From: Rhizobium sp. BK602
Lineage (GTDB): Bacteria > Pseudomonadota > Alphaproteobacteria > Rhizobiales > Rhizobiaceae
Reading direction: 5' to 3'
Assembly: GCF_014195095.1 (NCBI RefSeq)
Contig: NZ_JACIBC010000001.1
Coordinates: 620,001 to 684,000, forward strand
DNA length: 64,000 nt
In this document: positions 18,836 through 27,922 of the stretch, in pieces
Numbering within the stretch: the first letter of the stretch is position 1
How the letters are laid out: each line of letters begins with the position of its first letter
Translations under genes and position numbers: made by a program
The notes under the pieces: generated by a model
Databases searched by the model: none
Seen by the model: only the letters and a program-made list of their open reading frames with translations
What the model was told of the DNA's origin: nothing

Positions 18836-21800
18836 TCAGCTCAGGCGGCCCGCCGCGTGCGCCAGCATGGTGTAGACCTTGCCGGTATCCGAGGTCAGGT
18901 AGGACTGGGTGACGCTTTGGTCGCGGTCGGTGCGGGCGACGTCCGCCAGGAGCTTTTCGAAATCGGCGATATAGCGGTCGACGGCGGTGCGGAATTCCGG
19001 CTCGCGGTCGTACTTGCGCTTGATGTCGTCGAAGGTCTGCTGGCCCTTCAGCGTATAGAGGCGGCGGGTGAAGACGTCCCGTTCGCCACGCTGGTAGCGG
19101 CGCCACAGATCGACCGAGGCGTCGTGGTCGATGGCGCGGGCGATATCGACCGAGAGCGAGTTCAGCGATTCCACCACATGGCGCGGATTGCGCGTCGCAC
19201 CGGCTTCGGCCGGGGCGCGCGGCGCCGGCTGGCGAGCGGGCTGTTGCAGGTCGCCGCGTTCGTCGCGCGATGCACCGCGCAGGAGATCGCTGATCCAGCC
19301 GCCGCCTGCCGCTTCCTGGCGGGTCGGCGCCGGCGTCTCGGCGGGCCGTGGCTGCGGAACGGCCGGGCGGTCGGTGGCGATGGAGCCGCGCAGGCCGAGG
19401 GTTTCGATCGGAGGCTGCTGGGGCTGCGGAGCCGGCTGTTGCGGCACGGCCTGCTGGACCGGCGCCTGCGGCGCGGGCTGCTGCGGTCTGGGCGCCTGAG
19501 CGGTCGGGGCGGGAGCTGCCGGGCGAGGCCGCTGAGCCGGCTGGACGTCGGCAAGGGCGCGGGCTGCCGGCTCGGAAATCTCCAGCTGCTGCGTCGAGCG
19601 TCCGACGATCTGCGAGATGTCCTGCAGCGCCTTGATCTGCTCGGCGACGGCGCGGCGCATGGCGGCAGCGCTTTCCTTGGCCTCTTCCGGCAGGTCGAAG
19701 GCGCCGCGCTTCAGTTCGCTGCGGGTCAGATCGAGTTCCCTGCGGATATCGCTTGCCGAGCGGCGGATTTCGTCGGTCGCGCCGGAGAAGCGGCCGACCG
19801 CGTCATCGACGGCGATGCGCAGCGTTTCGCGAAGCTGCTGGGCGGCGCCATCCGACGTCTTGCCGGCAGCGGCGAGCATCTGTTCGACATCGGCGATCGA
19901 GGCCGAAAGGCCGCCGCGCAGGCGATCCGTCAATTCGCCCGAGCGACGCTCGGCGTTGGCGAAGGTGCTCTCGACGGTCTGGTTGGCTTCCTCGCCAGCC
20001 TTCTGGATCGAGCCGCGCATGCTTTCCGCCGCCTGTTCGGCGCGCTTTTCCGCATCGGAGAGAACGCGGCCAATATCGGCGAAGGAGGCCTGCATGCCCT
20101 GGCGCAGATTGCCAGTCACCTGGTTGGAACGCTGCTCGGCGCGCTCGAAGGCGGTTTCGACCATGCTGCCGAGGGAGCGCATGGTGTTTTCGATCTCTTC
20201 CGAGCGCTGTACCAGGCCGATGGCGAGGTTCTGAAGCGCGGTTTCGCGCTCCTCCAGTGTCGAGACGAGGTTCGATTGCGCCGCGCCCAGAAGCTGGGAT
20301 GCCTGCGACAGGACCTTGGAATGCTCGTCGAAGCGGCCGATGATGCCGCCGACCTGCGACAGCGTCTTGCCGGAGATCTCGGAGAGCTTGTCCACCTTGC
20401 CTTCGAGCAGGCGCGTCGAGGCCGCGACCATTTCGCCGGCCTTTGCCGCGGAGTCGGCAAACTGGGCGGAGGTAACGCCGAGGCGGTCGTCGATGCTGCT
20501 GAATTCCTGGGCAGCGTTGTTCAGCATGCCGACGATGGTGGAATTGTTGTCCGCCAGCCGCTCGATGATGCCGTTGACGCTGGCGAGCAGGTTGTTCTCC
20601 AGCGCGCTAACCGTGCTGGCGGCATGTTCCGTACGGGCGGAAATGGCGGCCAGCGTATCATTGGTGCGCGAGGCGATGGCGCCGATCAGGGCGGCATTCT
20701 CGGCGCGCAGCCGGTCGCTGCTTTCCTGCGCTGCCTGCGAGATCAGCGCAGCGGCTTCCTGGCCCGTTGCAGCGTAGCGGTCGACGATCGGACGCGCCTT
20801 CTCGTCGATCAGACGCGACAATTCGGTGGAGCGGCCCGCGAGCATAGAGTTGAGTTCGCGGGTGCGCTCGTCGAGCGTCGTGCGGATCGAGGTGCCGCGG
20901 GCTTCCAGAGCCTTGTCGACATCGGCGAGCGTCGAGCTGATCTCGTGGGCGCGCTGCTCCAGGCTGGAGCGGATCGCATTGCCGCGCTCATCGAGCGCGC
21001 GTTCGACCTGTGCCATGGTGGAGGCGATCTGTTCGCTGCCGCCGGCAAGCGTATCGCGGATGGCGGCGCCGCGCGATTCCAGCGAATGTTCGGCGGAAGA
21101 CAGCGCCTGCGAGATGGCGTTCACCTGGTTGCTGACCAGTCCCTCCGCCTCGGCGACCTTGTTGACGATGGCATTGCCGGCTTCCGAGAAGGTCTGGGCG
21201 ACGGCGGCGGCCTGGCCTGCCAGGCGATTGTGCGTTTCGGAGACGCGGGTGACGATCTCTTCGGAGCGCTCGCTCATGGCGCGGGTGAAGGCATCGCTGC
21301 GGTTGCCGAGGTCGTCGGCGAACTGCTGACCGGTGCGGGCGAGCAGGTCGGCCGTGCGTGTCGCTTCGCTGTCCATGCCCTGCGCGGCATCGGCGACGGC
21401 GGTGCGCAGCGTCGTGGCGAGATTGGTGGCCTTGCCTTCGATGGTGCGGTTGACGGCTTCCAGGCCGACATTGAGCGCACGGTCCATCGTCGACAGGCGT
21501 TCCTCGATGCGGGCGCTGCCGCTTTCGAGCGCCTGGCTCAGATTGTTGGTCCGGCTGTCGATGGCCTCGGCCATGGAAGCCAGCCGGGCGTCGAGCGCCG
21601 AGGTGAGGCGGGCCGAAGCATCGTCGCCGCTGCTGTCGATGCGGGCCGCGCCGCTCGCCAGCGTATCGGAGAGCCGGCTGCCGGCGGCATCGACCTGGGC
21701 GGCCACGCCGCCCACGCCGTCATGGATGCGGTTTTCGAGGGCGGAGAGGCTGGCCTCGACGCGCGAACCGGTTTCGGCGAAGCGGCTGGTCATGCCGTCG

Positions 21801-24800
21801 ATCGACTGGTTGAGGTTGGTCGAGAAGGTCTCCGCCGAGCGGGCGATATCGCCGGCTGCCTGCTGGATGCGCCCGGCAATGTCGCCGGCGCCGCTGCTCA
21901 AGCGCTCCTCGAGCGTCTTCGCGCTGGTGTCGATGGTCTGGCGCAGCGAGGCCTCGCGGTCCTCAAGCGACATTTCCAGCATGCTGGCGCTGGTGGCGAT
22001 CGAGGTGCCGATGGCGGTCGCCTGTTCCATCAGCGTGTTGTCGATCTGCTCATGGGCGTCGCGCAGCGTCAGGCTGATGGCGTTGCTGCGATCCTCCAGG
22101 GTGGAGCGCATGCGCTCATAAGCGGAGGCGAGGTTTTCGTCCATCTGCGACAGGCCGGCGCCGAGGGCCTTTTCGACCCGTTCCGCCGAGCCGCCGACAA
22201 CGCTCTCGATGCGCTCGCTGCTGCTGCCGAGCAGGCCGGAAAGTGCATCCGTATGCGCGCTGAGCGAACGGTCGAGGCGCTCCTGGTTTTCGGTATAGGC
22301 GGCGCGAATGGCATCGGCCTTGTCGCCAAAGGCGCCGGCAACGCGGGATTCCGCGCCGGAGACGCTGTCGAGCAGGGCATTGGCGCGGGATTCGAGCGTG
22401 CTTTCGAAGCGGCTCTGGTTCTCGGCGAGAGAGATGGCGAAGGCCATGCTCTTGTCGTCGAGCGTATCGGTCAGCGCGGCATGGCCCTGATTGATCGACT
22501 GGGCGATCGCTTCGGCGCTGTTTGCCAGCGTTTCCTCGATGCGAGCCTGGTTGTCGGACAGTGCGATGGCGAGCGCCAGCGTCTTGTCGTCCAGGCTGCC
22601 GACGATCTTGTCATGCGTGCCGGCGACGGTGTCGGCAAGCGCATCCATGCGGCTTGCGAGCGTATTTTCCAGGCGCGACTGGGTATCGGCCAGCGAGGCG
22701 GCCAGGGCGGTCGCCTTCTGGTTCAGGGTGTCGGCGACGGCGCTGTGGTTGTTGGTGAAGGCGCTAGCGATCGCCTCGGCGCGGTGAGACAGCGTTTCCT
22801 CGAGGCGCGACTGACCCTGGTTCAGGGCATCGGCAAGCGCCTTGGTCTTGCCATCGAGGGTGTTGGCGACCATTTCCGCATGGCCGGCGACGGTATCGTC
22901 CAGACGTGCCTGGCTTTCGGAGAGGGCGATGGCAAGTGCCATGGCCTTGTCATCGAGCGTGTCGGCAATCTTGCTATGGGTATCGGCCAGGCTGCTGGTC
23001 AGGCTTTCGGCACGGCTGGTCAGCGTGTCTTCGATGCGCGACTGTCCTTCCGAAAGGGCAATGGCGAGCGCCATCGCCTTGTCGTCCAGCGCATCGGCAA
23101 TCTTGCTGTGGGTATCGGCCAGGGCGCTGGTCAGGTTTTCCGCGCGGTTGGCGAGCGTGTCCTCGATGCGGGATTGTCCGTCAGAGAGGGCGATGGCGAG
23201 TGCCATGGCCTTGTCGTCGAGCGTATCAGCCAGCCTGTCGTGCGTATCGGCGACGGTGCTGGCAATGGCATCGGCTCGGCTCGCCAGCGTGCTTTCGAAA
23301 CGGTTCTGGCTTTCGGCAAGCGATGTCGTCAGCTTGGCGGCGCGTTCGTCGAGGGCCGAGGTCAGGCTCTCATGGGTGCCGCTGACGGCATTGAGGATGC
23401 CGGCCGAACGGTCCGCCAGGGTCTGTTCGAATCGGGACTGATGGTCGGTGAGCGCGCCGAAGAGGGCGCTGCTGCGCTCGGCCATGACGGCGTCGATATG
23501 CTCATGCGCGGAGCCCAGCGCCTGGGTGATCTCGCCGGTGCGGGCGGAGAGCGTGTTGTTGATCTCGCTGACGCGGCCAAGGAAGGTGTTGGTCAGCTCG
23601 CTGGTGCCCTTGTTGAGGGCGGACGAGATATCCGAGGTGGCGGTTTCCACGGTTTTGGTGAATTCGCCGGAATGGGCCGCGAGCGTGCTGGTGAGCTCGC
23701 TGGAACGGCCGCTGAAGGTCGAGGCGAGTTCTTCCGTGCCGCTCTGGAGCGCGGCGGAGACATCACGCGCCACGCCCTGCACGGCGGAGGCGAATTCGCC
23801 GGCCTTCGAGCCGATCGCGCTTTCGAGTACTTCCTGGCTGGTGGCGAGCGTCGTTGCCAGCGCGAAGGACTGATCGGTCAGCGAGGAACCCAAGCGTTCG
23901 ATGCTGGAGGTCAGGATGCCGTCGATCGCGTCCGAACCGCCGCTGAGCGTCTCGTTGATCCGCGTCAGGCTTTCCGACAGCTTGCTGTCCAGCGAACCGG
24001 CGCGCTTGTCGAAGGCGGAGGTGAATTCGGAAACGCGTTCGTCGAAGGTGGTCGAGAGCTGCGCCACGGTCGATTGGAACCGCTCTTCGAAGAAGCCGGA
24101 ACGCAGATCGATATCCATGATGGCGTCGTCGGCGGTCGATTGCAGGCTCTGGCGGAAGCTCGCGCCCTTTTCGTCGAGGGAGCGGTTCAGCTTGGAGAGC
24201 ACGTCGTCGAGCGTGCCGGTGATCGAGCGTTCGCCGCCGGTCAAGCTTTCACTGATCTCGCGGGTGCGGGCAACCAGCGTTTCGTTGAGCTGGCGGGCGC
24301 GCTCGTTGAGAGCGGTATTCAGCTTCTCGGTATTGGCGTCGAGCGTGGATGCGCGGGTTTCGAACTGGCCGAGCAGGTCTTTGCCGCGTTCGGCCAGCGT
24401 GGAGGACAGCGCGTCAAGGCGAGTGTCGAATTCCTGGCTTAGCGCGAAGCCGGAGGCATTGAGGTTCTGCAGCAGGCTGTCGGTCTTGGCGGCGAGCAGC
24501 GTGCCGAGCGCCTCCACGGCGGAATCCGACTTTTCCATCAGGGTTGCGGCGCGGGTGTCGATCATCGAGGCGAAAGCCTCGCCCGAGGTCGACAGGCGCA
24601 CGGCGATCTCTTCGGTCGCCAGCGACAGGTCTTCCTTGATCTGCTCGTGCACGCCGACGATCGAGGAGCGAATGCGTTCGGCATGATTGACGATCGCGTC
24701 GCGTTCGGAGCCGAGTTCGTGAACGAGACCGCGCACGCGCAGTTCGTTGTCGGCGTAGCTGCGCTCCAGCGCGTTGACTTCGGTGTGGACCAGGGTTTCG

Positions 24801-25495
24801 AGCTCGGTGGCGCGGGCGATGGTGCGCTCGATGCCTTCGTTCATGGCCGAGACTTCGCGGCGAACGGCCTGGCCGACCGTCATGATCCGCTCGGAAGCAA
24901 CCGTTTCGGGCTCAACCAGGCGCAGGGCCACTTCCGCCATGGAGCGGGCGGCATTGCGCATCTCGTGGGCTCGCGAAATCATCATGCCGAAGGCATAGAA
25001 GAGCAGTACCGGAACGACGATGCCAATGATGCAGGCAATCAGGCCGGGCAGGGCGGCAAGATCGGCGATCGAGCGCAGGCCGCGGATCTGTTCGCCATAG
25101 AGCAGGAAGGCGAGGCCGGCGCCGCCGATGATCCAGAACAGGGAGACTATGGTGGCGTTGCGGACGGCTCTGCTTTGCGAGCCGCCGTCGAGCGCCTTCA
25201 GAATGCTGGCCGGGCTGGCGCGATTGGCGTCATTGGCGGGTGCGAAGACGGGGCTCTTCGGCGCCTCGGCGGGACGGGCGGTGGTACCGCGCGCAGCAGA
25301 CGCCTTGTGGGACGCATCTTCCTGGGACTGTTTTGCAGGCGGATTGGATGGCTCAGACACACTTGCCTCCGGGGCATCGGATGTTGAATTGCCGCGAGAC
25401 TCCAAGTTCTCTTCACTGAAATCGATCTGCAGCGCTTCGTCCAATGCCTGGAAGGCCTTGTCCTCGATCGACTCGATGTACTTTTTGTTCGCCAT
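18836..25495 (-). CDS. gpr: Giant membrane-anchored coiled-coil protein, growth pole ring (GPR/RgsE) family
   Basis: 2219 residues. Order: acidic N-terminus (1-50); Pro/Ala-rich linker; two membrane helices (about 114-133 and 149-173) with 'SRAHEMRNAARSMAEVALRL' after them; a very long helical region of about 1650 residues with an 11-residue periodicity; a Pro/Gln-rich linker ('QAPRPQQPAPQ'); and a conserved C-terminal domain of about 120 residues ('LNSLSVDIARAIDHDASVDLWRRY', 'TLKGQQTFDDIKRKYDREPEFR'). Architecture and size match the apolipoprotein-like GPR protein of Agrobacterium tumefaciens and RgsE of Sinorhizobium meliloti, which form a ring at the growing pole and are needed for unipolar growth. 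The gene is alone on its strand; the ATG at 25495 precedes 'MANKKYIESI'. The assignment is by architecture, not alignment. Confidence 0.85.
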   Translation of the reverse strand: MANKKYIESIEDKAFQALDEALQIDFSEENLESRGNSTSDAPEASVSEPSNPPAKQSQEDASHKASAARGTTARPAEAPKSPVFAPANDANRASPASILKALDGGSQSRAVRNATIVSLFWIIGGAGLAFLLYGEQIRGLRSIADLAALPGLIACIIGIVVPVLLFYAFGMMISRAHEMRNAARSMAEVALRLVEPETVASERIMTVGQAVRREVSAMNEGIERTIARATELETLVHTEVNALERSYADNELRVRGLVHELGSERDAIVNHAERIRSSIVGVHEQIKEDLSLATEEIAVRLSTSGEAFASMIDTRAATLMEKSDSAVEALGTLLAAKTDSLLQNLNASGFALSQEFDTRLDALSSTLAERGKDLLGQFETRASTLDANTEKLNTALNERARQLNETLVARTREISESLTGGERSITGTLDDVLSKLNRSLDEKGASFRQSLQSTADDAIMDIDLRSGFFEERFQSTVAQLSTTFDERVSEFTSAFDKRAGSLDSKLSESLTRINETLSGGSDAIDGILTSSIERLGSSLTDQSFALATTLATSQEVLESAIGSKAGEFASAVQGVARDVSAALQSGTEELASTFSGRSSELTSTLAAHSGEFTKTVETATSDISSALNKGTSELTNTFLGRVSEINNTLSARTGEITQALGSAHEHIDAVMAERSSALFGALTDHQSRFEQTLADRSAGILNAVSGTHESLTSALDERAAKLTTSLAESQNRFESTLASRADAIASTVADTHDRLADTLDDKAMALAIALSDGQSRIEDTLANRAENLTSALADTHSKIADALDDKAMALAIALSEGQSRIEDTLTSRAESLTSSLADTHSKIADTLDDKAMALAIALSESQARLDDTVAGHAEMVANTLDGKTKALADALNQGQSRLEETLSHRAEAIASAFTNNHSAVADTLNQKATALAASLADTQSRLENTLASRMDALADTVAGTHDKIVGSLDDKTLALAIALSDNQARIEETLANSAEAIAQSINQGHAALTDTLDDKSMAFAISLAENQSRFESTLESRANALLDSVSGAESRVAGAFGDKADAIRAAYTENQERLDRSLSAHTDALSGLLGSSSERIESVVGGSAERVEKALGAGLSQMDENLASAYERMRSTLEDRSNAISLTLRDAHEQIDNTLMEQATAIGTSIATSASMLEMSLEDREASLRQTIDTSAKTLEERLSSGAGDIAGRIQQAAGDIARSAETFSTNLNQSIDGMTSRFAETGSRVEASLSALENRIHDGVGGVAAQVDAAGSRLSDTLASGAARIDSSGDDASARLTSALDARLASMAEAIDSRTNNLSQALESGSARIEERLSTMDRALNVGLEAVNRTIEGKATNLATTLRTAVADAAQGMDSEATRTADLLARTGQQFADDLGNRSDAFTRAMSERSEEIVTRVSETHNRLAGQAAAVAQTFSEAGNAIVNKVAEAEGLVSNQVNAISQALSSAEHSLESRGAAIRDTLAGGSEQIASTMAQVERALDERGNAIRSSLEQRAHEISSTLADVDKALEARGTSIRTTLDERTRELNSMLAGRSTELSRLIDEKARPIVDRYAATGQEAAALISQAAQESSDRLRAENAALIGAIASRTNDTLAAISARTEHAASTVSALENNLLASVNGIIERLADNNSTIVGMLNNAAQEFSSIDDRLGVTSAQFADSAAKAGEMVAASTRLLEGKVDKLSEISGKTLSQVGGIIGRFDEHSKVLSQASQLLGAAQSNLVSTLEERETALQNLAIGLVQRSEEIENTMRSLGSMVETAFERAEQRSNQVTGNLRQGMQASFADIGRVLSDAEKRAEQAAESMRGSIQKAGEEANQTVESTFANAERRSGELTDRLRGGLSASIADVEQMLAAAGKTSDGAAQQLRETLRIAVDDAVGRFSGATDEIRRSASDIRRELDLTRSELKRGAFDLPEEAKESAAAMRRAVAEQIKALQDISQIVGRSTQQLEISEPAARALADVQPAQRPRPAAPAPTAQAPRPQQPAPQAPVQQAVPQQPAPQPQQPPIETLGLRGSIATDRPAVPQPRPAETPAPTRQEAAGGGWISDLLRGASRDERGDLQQPARQPAPRAPAEAGATRNPRHVVESLNSLSVDIARAIDHDASVDLWRRYQRGERDVFTRRLYTLKGQQTFDDIKRKYDREPEFRTAVDRYIADFEKLLADVARTDRDQSVTQSYLTSDTGKVYTMLAHAAGRLS
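22196..23482 (-). repeat. Tandem array of 44-residue (132-bp) units inside the giant coiled-coil gene
   Basis: Ten consecutive units read without gaps from 23482 down to 22196. Nine are 44 residues, i.e. four 11-residue turns; the fifth (22954-22856) is 33, having lost exactly one turn. Units 3 and 4 (23218-22955) are nearly identical in protein ('DDKAMALAIALS.GQSRIEDTL') and very similar in DNA, and the first part of unit 5 also matches. The remaining units have diverged but keep the frame. Such 11-mers are typical of apolipoprotein-like or right-handed coiled-coil helices. Confidence 0.85.
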
Positions 25496-25984
25496 ACGGT
25501 TACGCCTCGTTACAACTCACTCGGGCCTGCCGTGTCTCTTCCGGAAATCCGCCGTGTCCGGAAAAGACGAACCCTGCCTCCCGGGGTCATCCGTTCCCGA
25601 CCGGAGCCGAGATGGATTTCCCATTACATTTCAGAGTGGATAACCGCTTTATCAAACGGAAGGTATGAAAACATTACCACTATCCACTTTCCGGGCAAAG
25701 GCATGCGCCATGAACCCAATTTAACAGTATCGTAGTGACACATTCCCCCAGACGTGACAATGAATTCCACCGTCTTGTCATCACGGCATTAAGCATTTGT
25801 TAACATTTTTTGCCTGCGGAGCCGGGCGAAAATCTAATAATTTAGCCATGTTTAACGCGTGTTAACCATATCGGGAAATTTGCGCCCCGAATGTGCCAAA
25901 ATTTAACTCGATGGCCATTCGCAGGCCGCAAGCATGCGGCAGATCCCAAAGAAGTCATAGATATAAAGACGGGAGAGTTGGCAC
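25496..25984. other. Divergent intergenic region between gpr and the Hpt gene
   Basis: 489 bases with no gene I can support. It is AT-rich, especially 25620-25870, and contains several TTAA half-sites plus the full CtrA-type site at 25789-25804 and a second near site at 25852-25866 with a 6-base gap. It should hold the promoters of both flanking genes. Confidence 0.65.
25789..25804. promoter_or_regulatory. Candidate CtrA binding site (TTAA-N7-TTAAC)
   Basis: ttaa-gcatttg-ttaac matches the alphaproteobacterial CtrA consensus exactly. It lies about 180 bases upstream of the Hpt gene and 294 bases upstream of gpr. CtrA is activated through CckA, whose gene is also in this window (35553). Confidence 0.6.
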
Positions 25985-26353
25985 ATGGCAGCATTGAATA
26001 TCGCGTTCGAAGCCCCGGACAATTCGCGTGGCGCGGCGCCATCGCGGGACCGGGCAATCGACCTGGTTCATCTTGCGAAGCAGACGATGGGCGACAAGGC
26101 CCTGGAAGTGGAAGTGCTCCAGATGTTCGCCCGGCAGGCGCGGTCCTGTCTGCAGGAGATCGGCAGCGGCGACGGCAAGCGCATCCGTGCGGCGTCGCAC
26201 CGCTTGAAGGGAGCCGCAAGCGCGGTCGGCGCATTCAAGGTGGCGGACGCTGCCGATGCGCTCGAAAGCGATGCCGGCGACGCCTCGCGCATGGCCGCGG
26301 TGACGGCCTGCGTCATCGAGGCCGAGAATTTCATCCTGAAGCTGTCGCGCTGA
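25985..26353 (+). CDS. Orphan histidine phosphotransfer (Hpt) domain protein
   Basis: 122 residues, all of it one Hpt four-helix bundle. The phosphorylatable His is H72 in 'ASHRLKGAASAVGA', the standard HxLKGxA motif. It would relay phosphate between a hybrid kinase and a response regulator. No kinase or receiver is adjacent; the closest in this window is the hybrid kinase CckA at 35.5 kb, but CckA normally uses the unrelated ChpT. ATG 25985 follows a ggagag 8-13 bases upstream. It is divergent from gpr across a region with a CtrA-type site. Confidence 0.85.
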   Translation: MAALNIAFEAPDNSRGAAPSRDRAIDLVHLAKQTMGDKALEVEVLQMFARQARSCLQEIGSGDGKRIRAASHRLKGAASAVGAFKVADAADALESDAGDASRMAAVTACVIEAENFILKLSR

Positions 26354-26387
26354 GCGAAGCTGTAGCAAATCACGGATTCTTGTCACG

Positions 26388-26420
26388 GCGCCGCCGAGGG
26401 AATAGCCCCTTCGGCGGCGC
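26388..26420 (+). terminator. Strong hairpin after the Hpt gene
   Basis: 10-base G/C stem (26388-26397 with 26411-26420), extended by three inner G-C pairs. No T-run follows, so termination is uncertain; it may instead stabilise the mRNA end. Confidence 0.45.
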
Positions 26421-26498
26421 AAATGTTGACTGCCTCCGGGAATTGTTGGAAGAAAATCCCATATCTTCCTTCACACACGAATACCGGACATCACCCAC

Positions 26499-26819
26499 AT
26501 GACCAAACTGACCATCGTCGCTTTCGACGGCACGCGTTTCGATCTCAATGCCGACGAGGGCTCCACCGTGATGGAAAACGCCGTTCGCAATTCCGTGCCT
26601 GGCATCGAGGCTGAATGCGGCGGCGCCTGTGCCTGCGCCACCTGTCATGTCTATGTGGACGAGGCCTGGACGGAGAAGGTCGGCGGCCCGGAGCCGATGG
26701 AAGAAGACATGCTGGACTTCGCCTTCGACGTCCGTCCGACGTCGCGCCTCTCCTGTCAGATCAAGGTGACGGCGGCCCTCGACGGGCTCGTCGTGCATGT
26801 TCCCGAACGCCAGGCCTGA
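26499..26819 (+). CDS. Adrenodoxin-type [2Fe-2S] ferredoxin
   Basis: 106 residues. Cluster ligands C40, C46 and C49 ('[13 protein letters not shown]') and C86 ('SRLSCQIKV') follow the C-x5-C-x2-C-xn-C rule of the vertebrate-type/ISC ferredoxins. '[17 protein letters not shown]' and the 'V..PE.Q' tail are diagnostic. It carries single electrons in the cytosol. No hsc/isc genes or cytochrome P450 are next to it, so the partner is unknown. The start at ATG 26499 agrees with the family N-terminus. Confidence 0.92.
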   Translation: MTKLTIVAFDGTRFDLNADEGSTVMENAVRNSVPGIEAECGGACACATCHVYVDEAWTEKVGGPEPMEEDMLDFAFDVRPTSRLSCQIKVTAALDGLVVHVPERQA

Positions 26820-27198
26820 GAGCCGGCGACTTTCCATCGTCATCTGTCGGCAAAAAAGATGCCTCGCTCAGCTTGTCGCAGCGAGCGAGGCAAGGCGGGC
26901 GCATCACCGACAGGCAAGGGAGGAAACACCTGCGGCTTCAGGACGCGCCAGGAGAACACCGGCAATATGCGTCACAAACAGAACTCTGACAGGTCTTTGC
27001 GAAAAGCTTTTCTCTTTCCGCTTTTGGATCCGTCAGCATCGGATCAGCGCTGTTACTGAGTAGGAAAAACCTATTTCAGATTCTCGTAAAGTTCAAAGAG
27101 CGGAACTGGCGAACGATTCACAGCTTATAGTGACAGTTTTCACACAGTCGCCGTGATCGGGCTGCGATTTTCGCGGCAAGAGTGCCGCGATGGCATGC
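26820..27198. other. Intergenic stretch between ferredoxin and DUF922 genes
   Basis: 379 bases. It contains the minus-strand terminator at 26851-26891 and an 8-base perfect hairpin at 27171-27190 just beyond the DUF922 stop codon. I see no gene or promoter; the remainder has no recognisable structure. Confidence 0.6.
26851..26891 (-). terminator. Minus-strand intrinsic terminator
   Basis: 9-base stem (26861-26869 with 26883-26891). Read on the minus strand it is followed by TCTTTTTT. It would end transcripts from the DUF922 gene, about 300 bases past its stop; on the plus strand it may also slow transcription from the ferredoxin gene. Confidence 0.65.
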
Positions 27199-27819
27199 TC
27201 ATTCGCCATATCGGCGGGTGCGATAGGTCAGCAAACGCTGCATTCGGGTCTGGAAGTTGAGTGCTTCGATTCGGTCGAATCGGGCCTGATCCCTGTCATG
27301 CAGTTCGGTTTCGCGCGTGGTCGCTTCGTTTGCCATGTTTTGGAGTATGTCGCAGTTGCGTGCGGGCGGCAGGGCGAGGATTGCCTGTTCCATCCTGCGC
27401 GCATGCTGGCGTGCGATTTCCACATGCCGATCCTCGTGGCGGCGGATGTCGGCCGAGAGCGTGTCCCAGATCACGGACAGCTGACGGCTCGCGCGCCGCC
27501 GGTCGCGCCAGCGCGGCAGGATCACCTCGGTATCGACCGTCACCTTCACGTTTGCGATGCGGCAGCGCCCGTTTCTTTCCTCGTAGGTCGCGTTGCCGCC
27601 GAAGCGGATTTTCGTCGCTCCGGGATGATGGCTGCTGGAACCCATGGCGATCGGTCCATGCGCGTTCAGTGCCGCATCGAGCGCATCGGCTGTATCGCCC
27701 TTGATATCGAAATAGGAAATCGATTTGCGGGCGATCACTTCCGCTTCGGCCGGACCGGAAATGCCATACATAAGCAACAGGATAAGCGAGACACGTGCGT
27801 GTCGGGATGCAAGCGGCAT
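27199..27819 (-). CDS. DUF922 family, putative secreted Zn-dependent protease
   Basis: 206 residues. Signal peptide with hydrophobic core 'VSLILLLMYGISGPAEA'. The motif 'RRHEDRHVEIA' (HEDRH, 128-132) resembles the HExxH zinc site of metallopeptidases, with Asp at the third position and His completing it; 'ISYFDIKGDTADALDAALNAHGP' is the characteristic N-terminal part of DUF922. No substrate is known and activity has not been shown to my knowledge. It is divergent from folP with 103 bases between starts. Confidence 0.8.
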   Translation of the reverse strand: MPLASRHARVSLILLLMYGISGPAEAEVIARKSISYFDIKGDTADALDAALNAHGPIAMGSSSHHPGATKIRFGGNATYEERNGRCRIANVKVTVDTEVILPRWRDRRRASRQLSVIWDTLSADIRRHEDRHVEIARQHARRMEQAILALPPARNCDILQNMANEATTRETELHDRDQARFDRIEALNFQTRMQRLLTYRTRRYGE

Positions 27820-27922
27820 TCGTACTGCTACCAGGTTGAACTTCGATCAAGCTTGCGGCATAGCCACTGCGAGCGCAATATCAAGCGCGAGGTTTTTTCG
27901 TTTTCAATGGGATGGATGGTTC

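Noticed and set aside
18857-24442. A 1861-codon open frame on the plus strand opposite the giant coiled-coil gene
   Set aside because: It is rich in Gly, Arg, Ala and Val with no domains, and arises because the codon bias and repeats of the real gene leave few stops in the antisense frame. The minus-strand product has membrane helices, a conserved C-terminal domain and a clean start.
27171-27190. 8-base hairpin as a terminator for the DUF922 gene
   Set aside because: No T-run on the minus strand; the hairpin at 26851-26891 is a better terminator.
27725-27922. Upstream extension of the folP frame
   Set aside because: It would overlap the divergent DUF922 gene and its promoter and has no similarity to dihydropteroate synthases; GTG 27923 gives the normal length.
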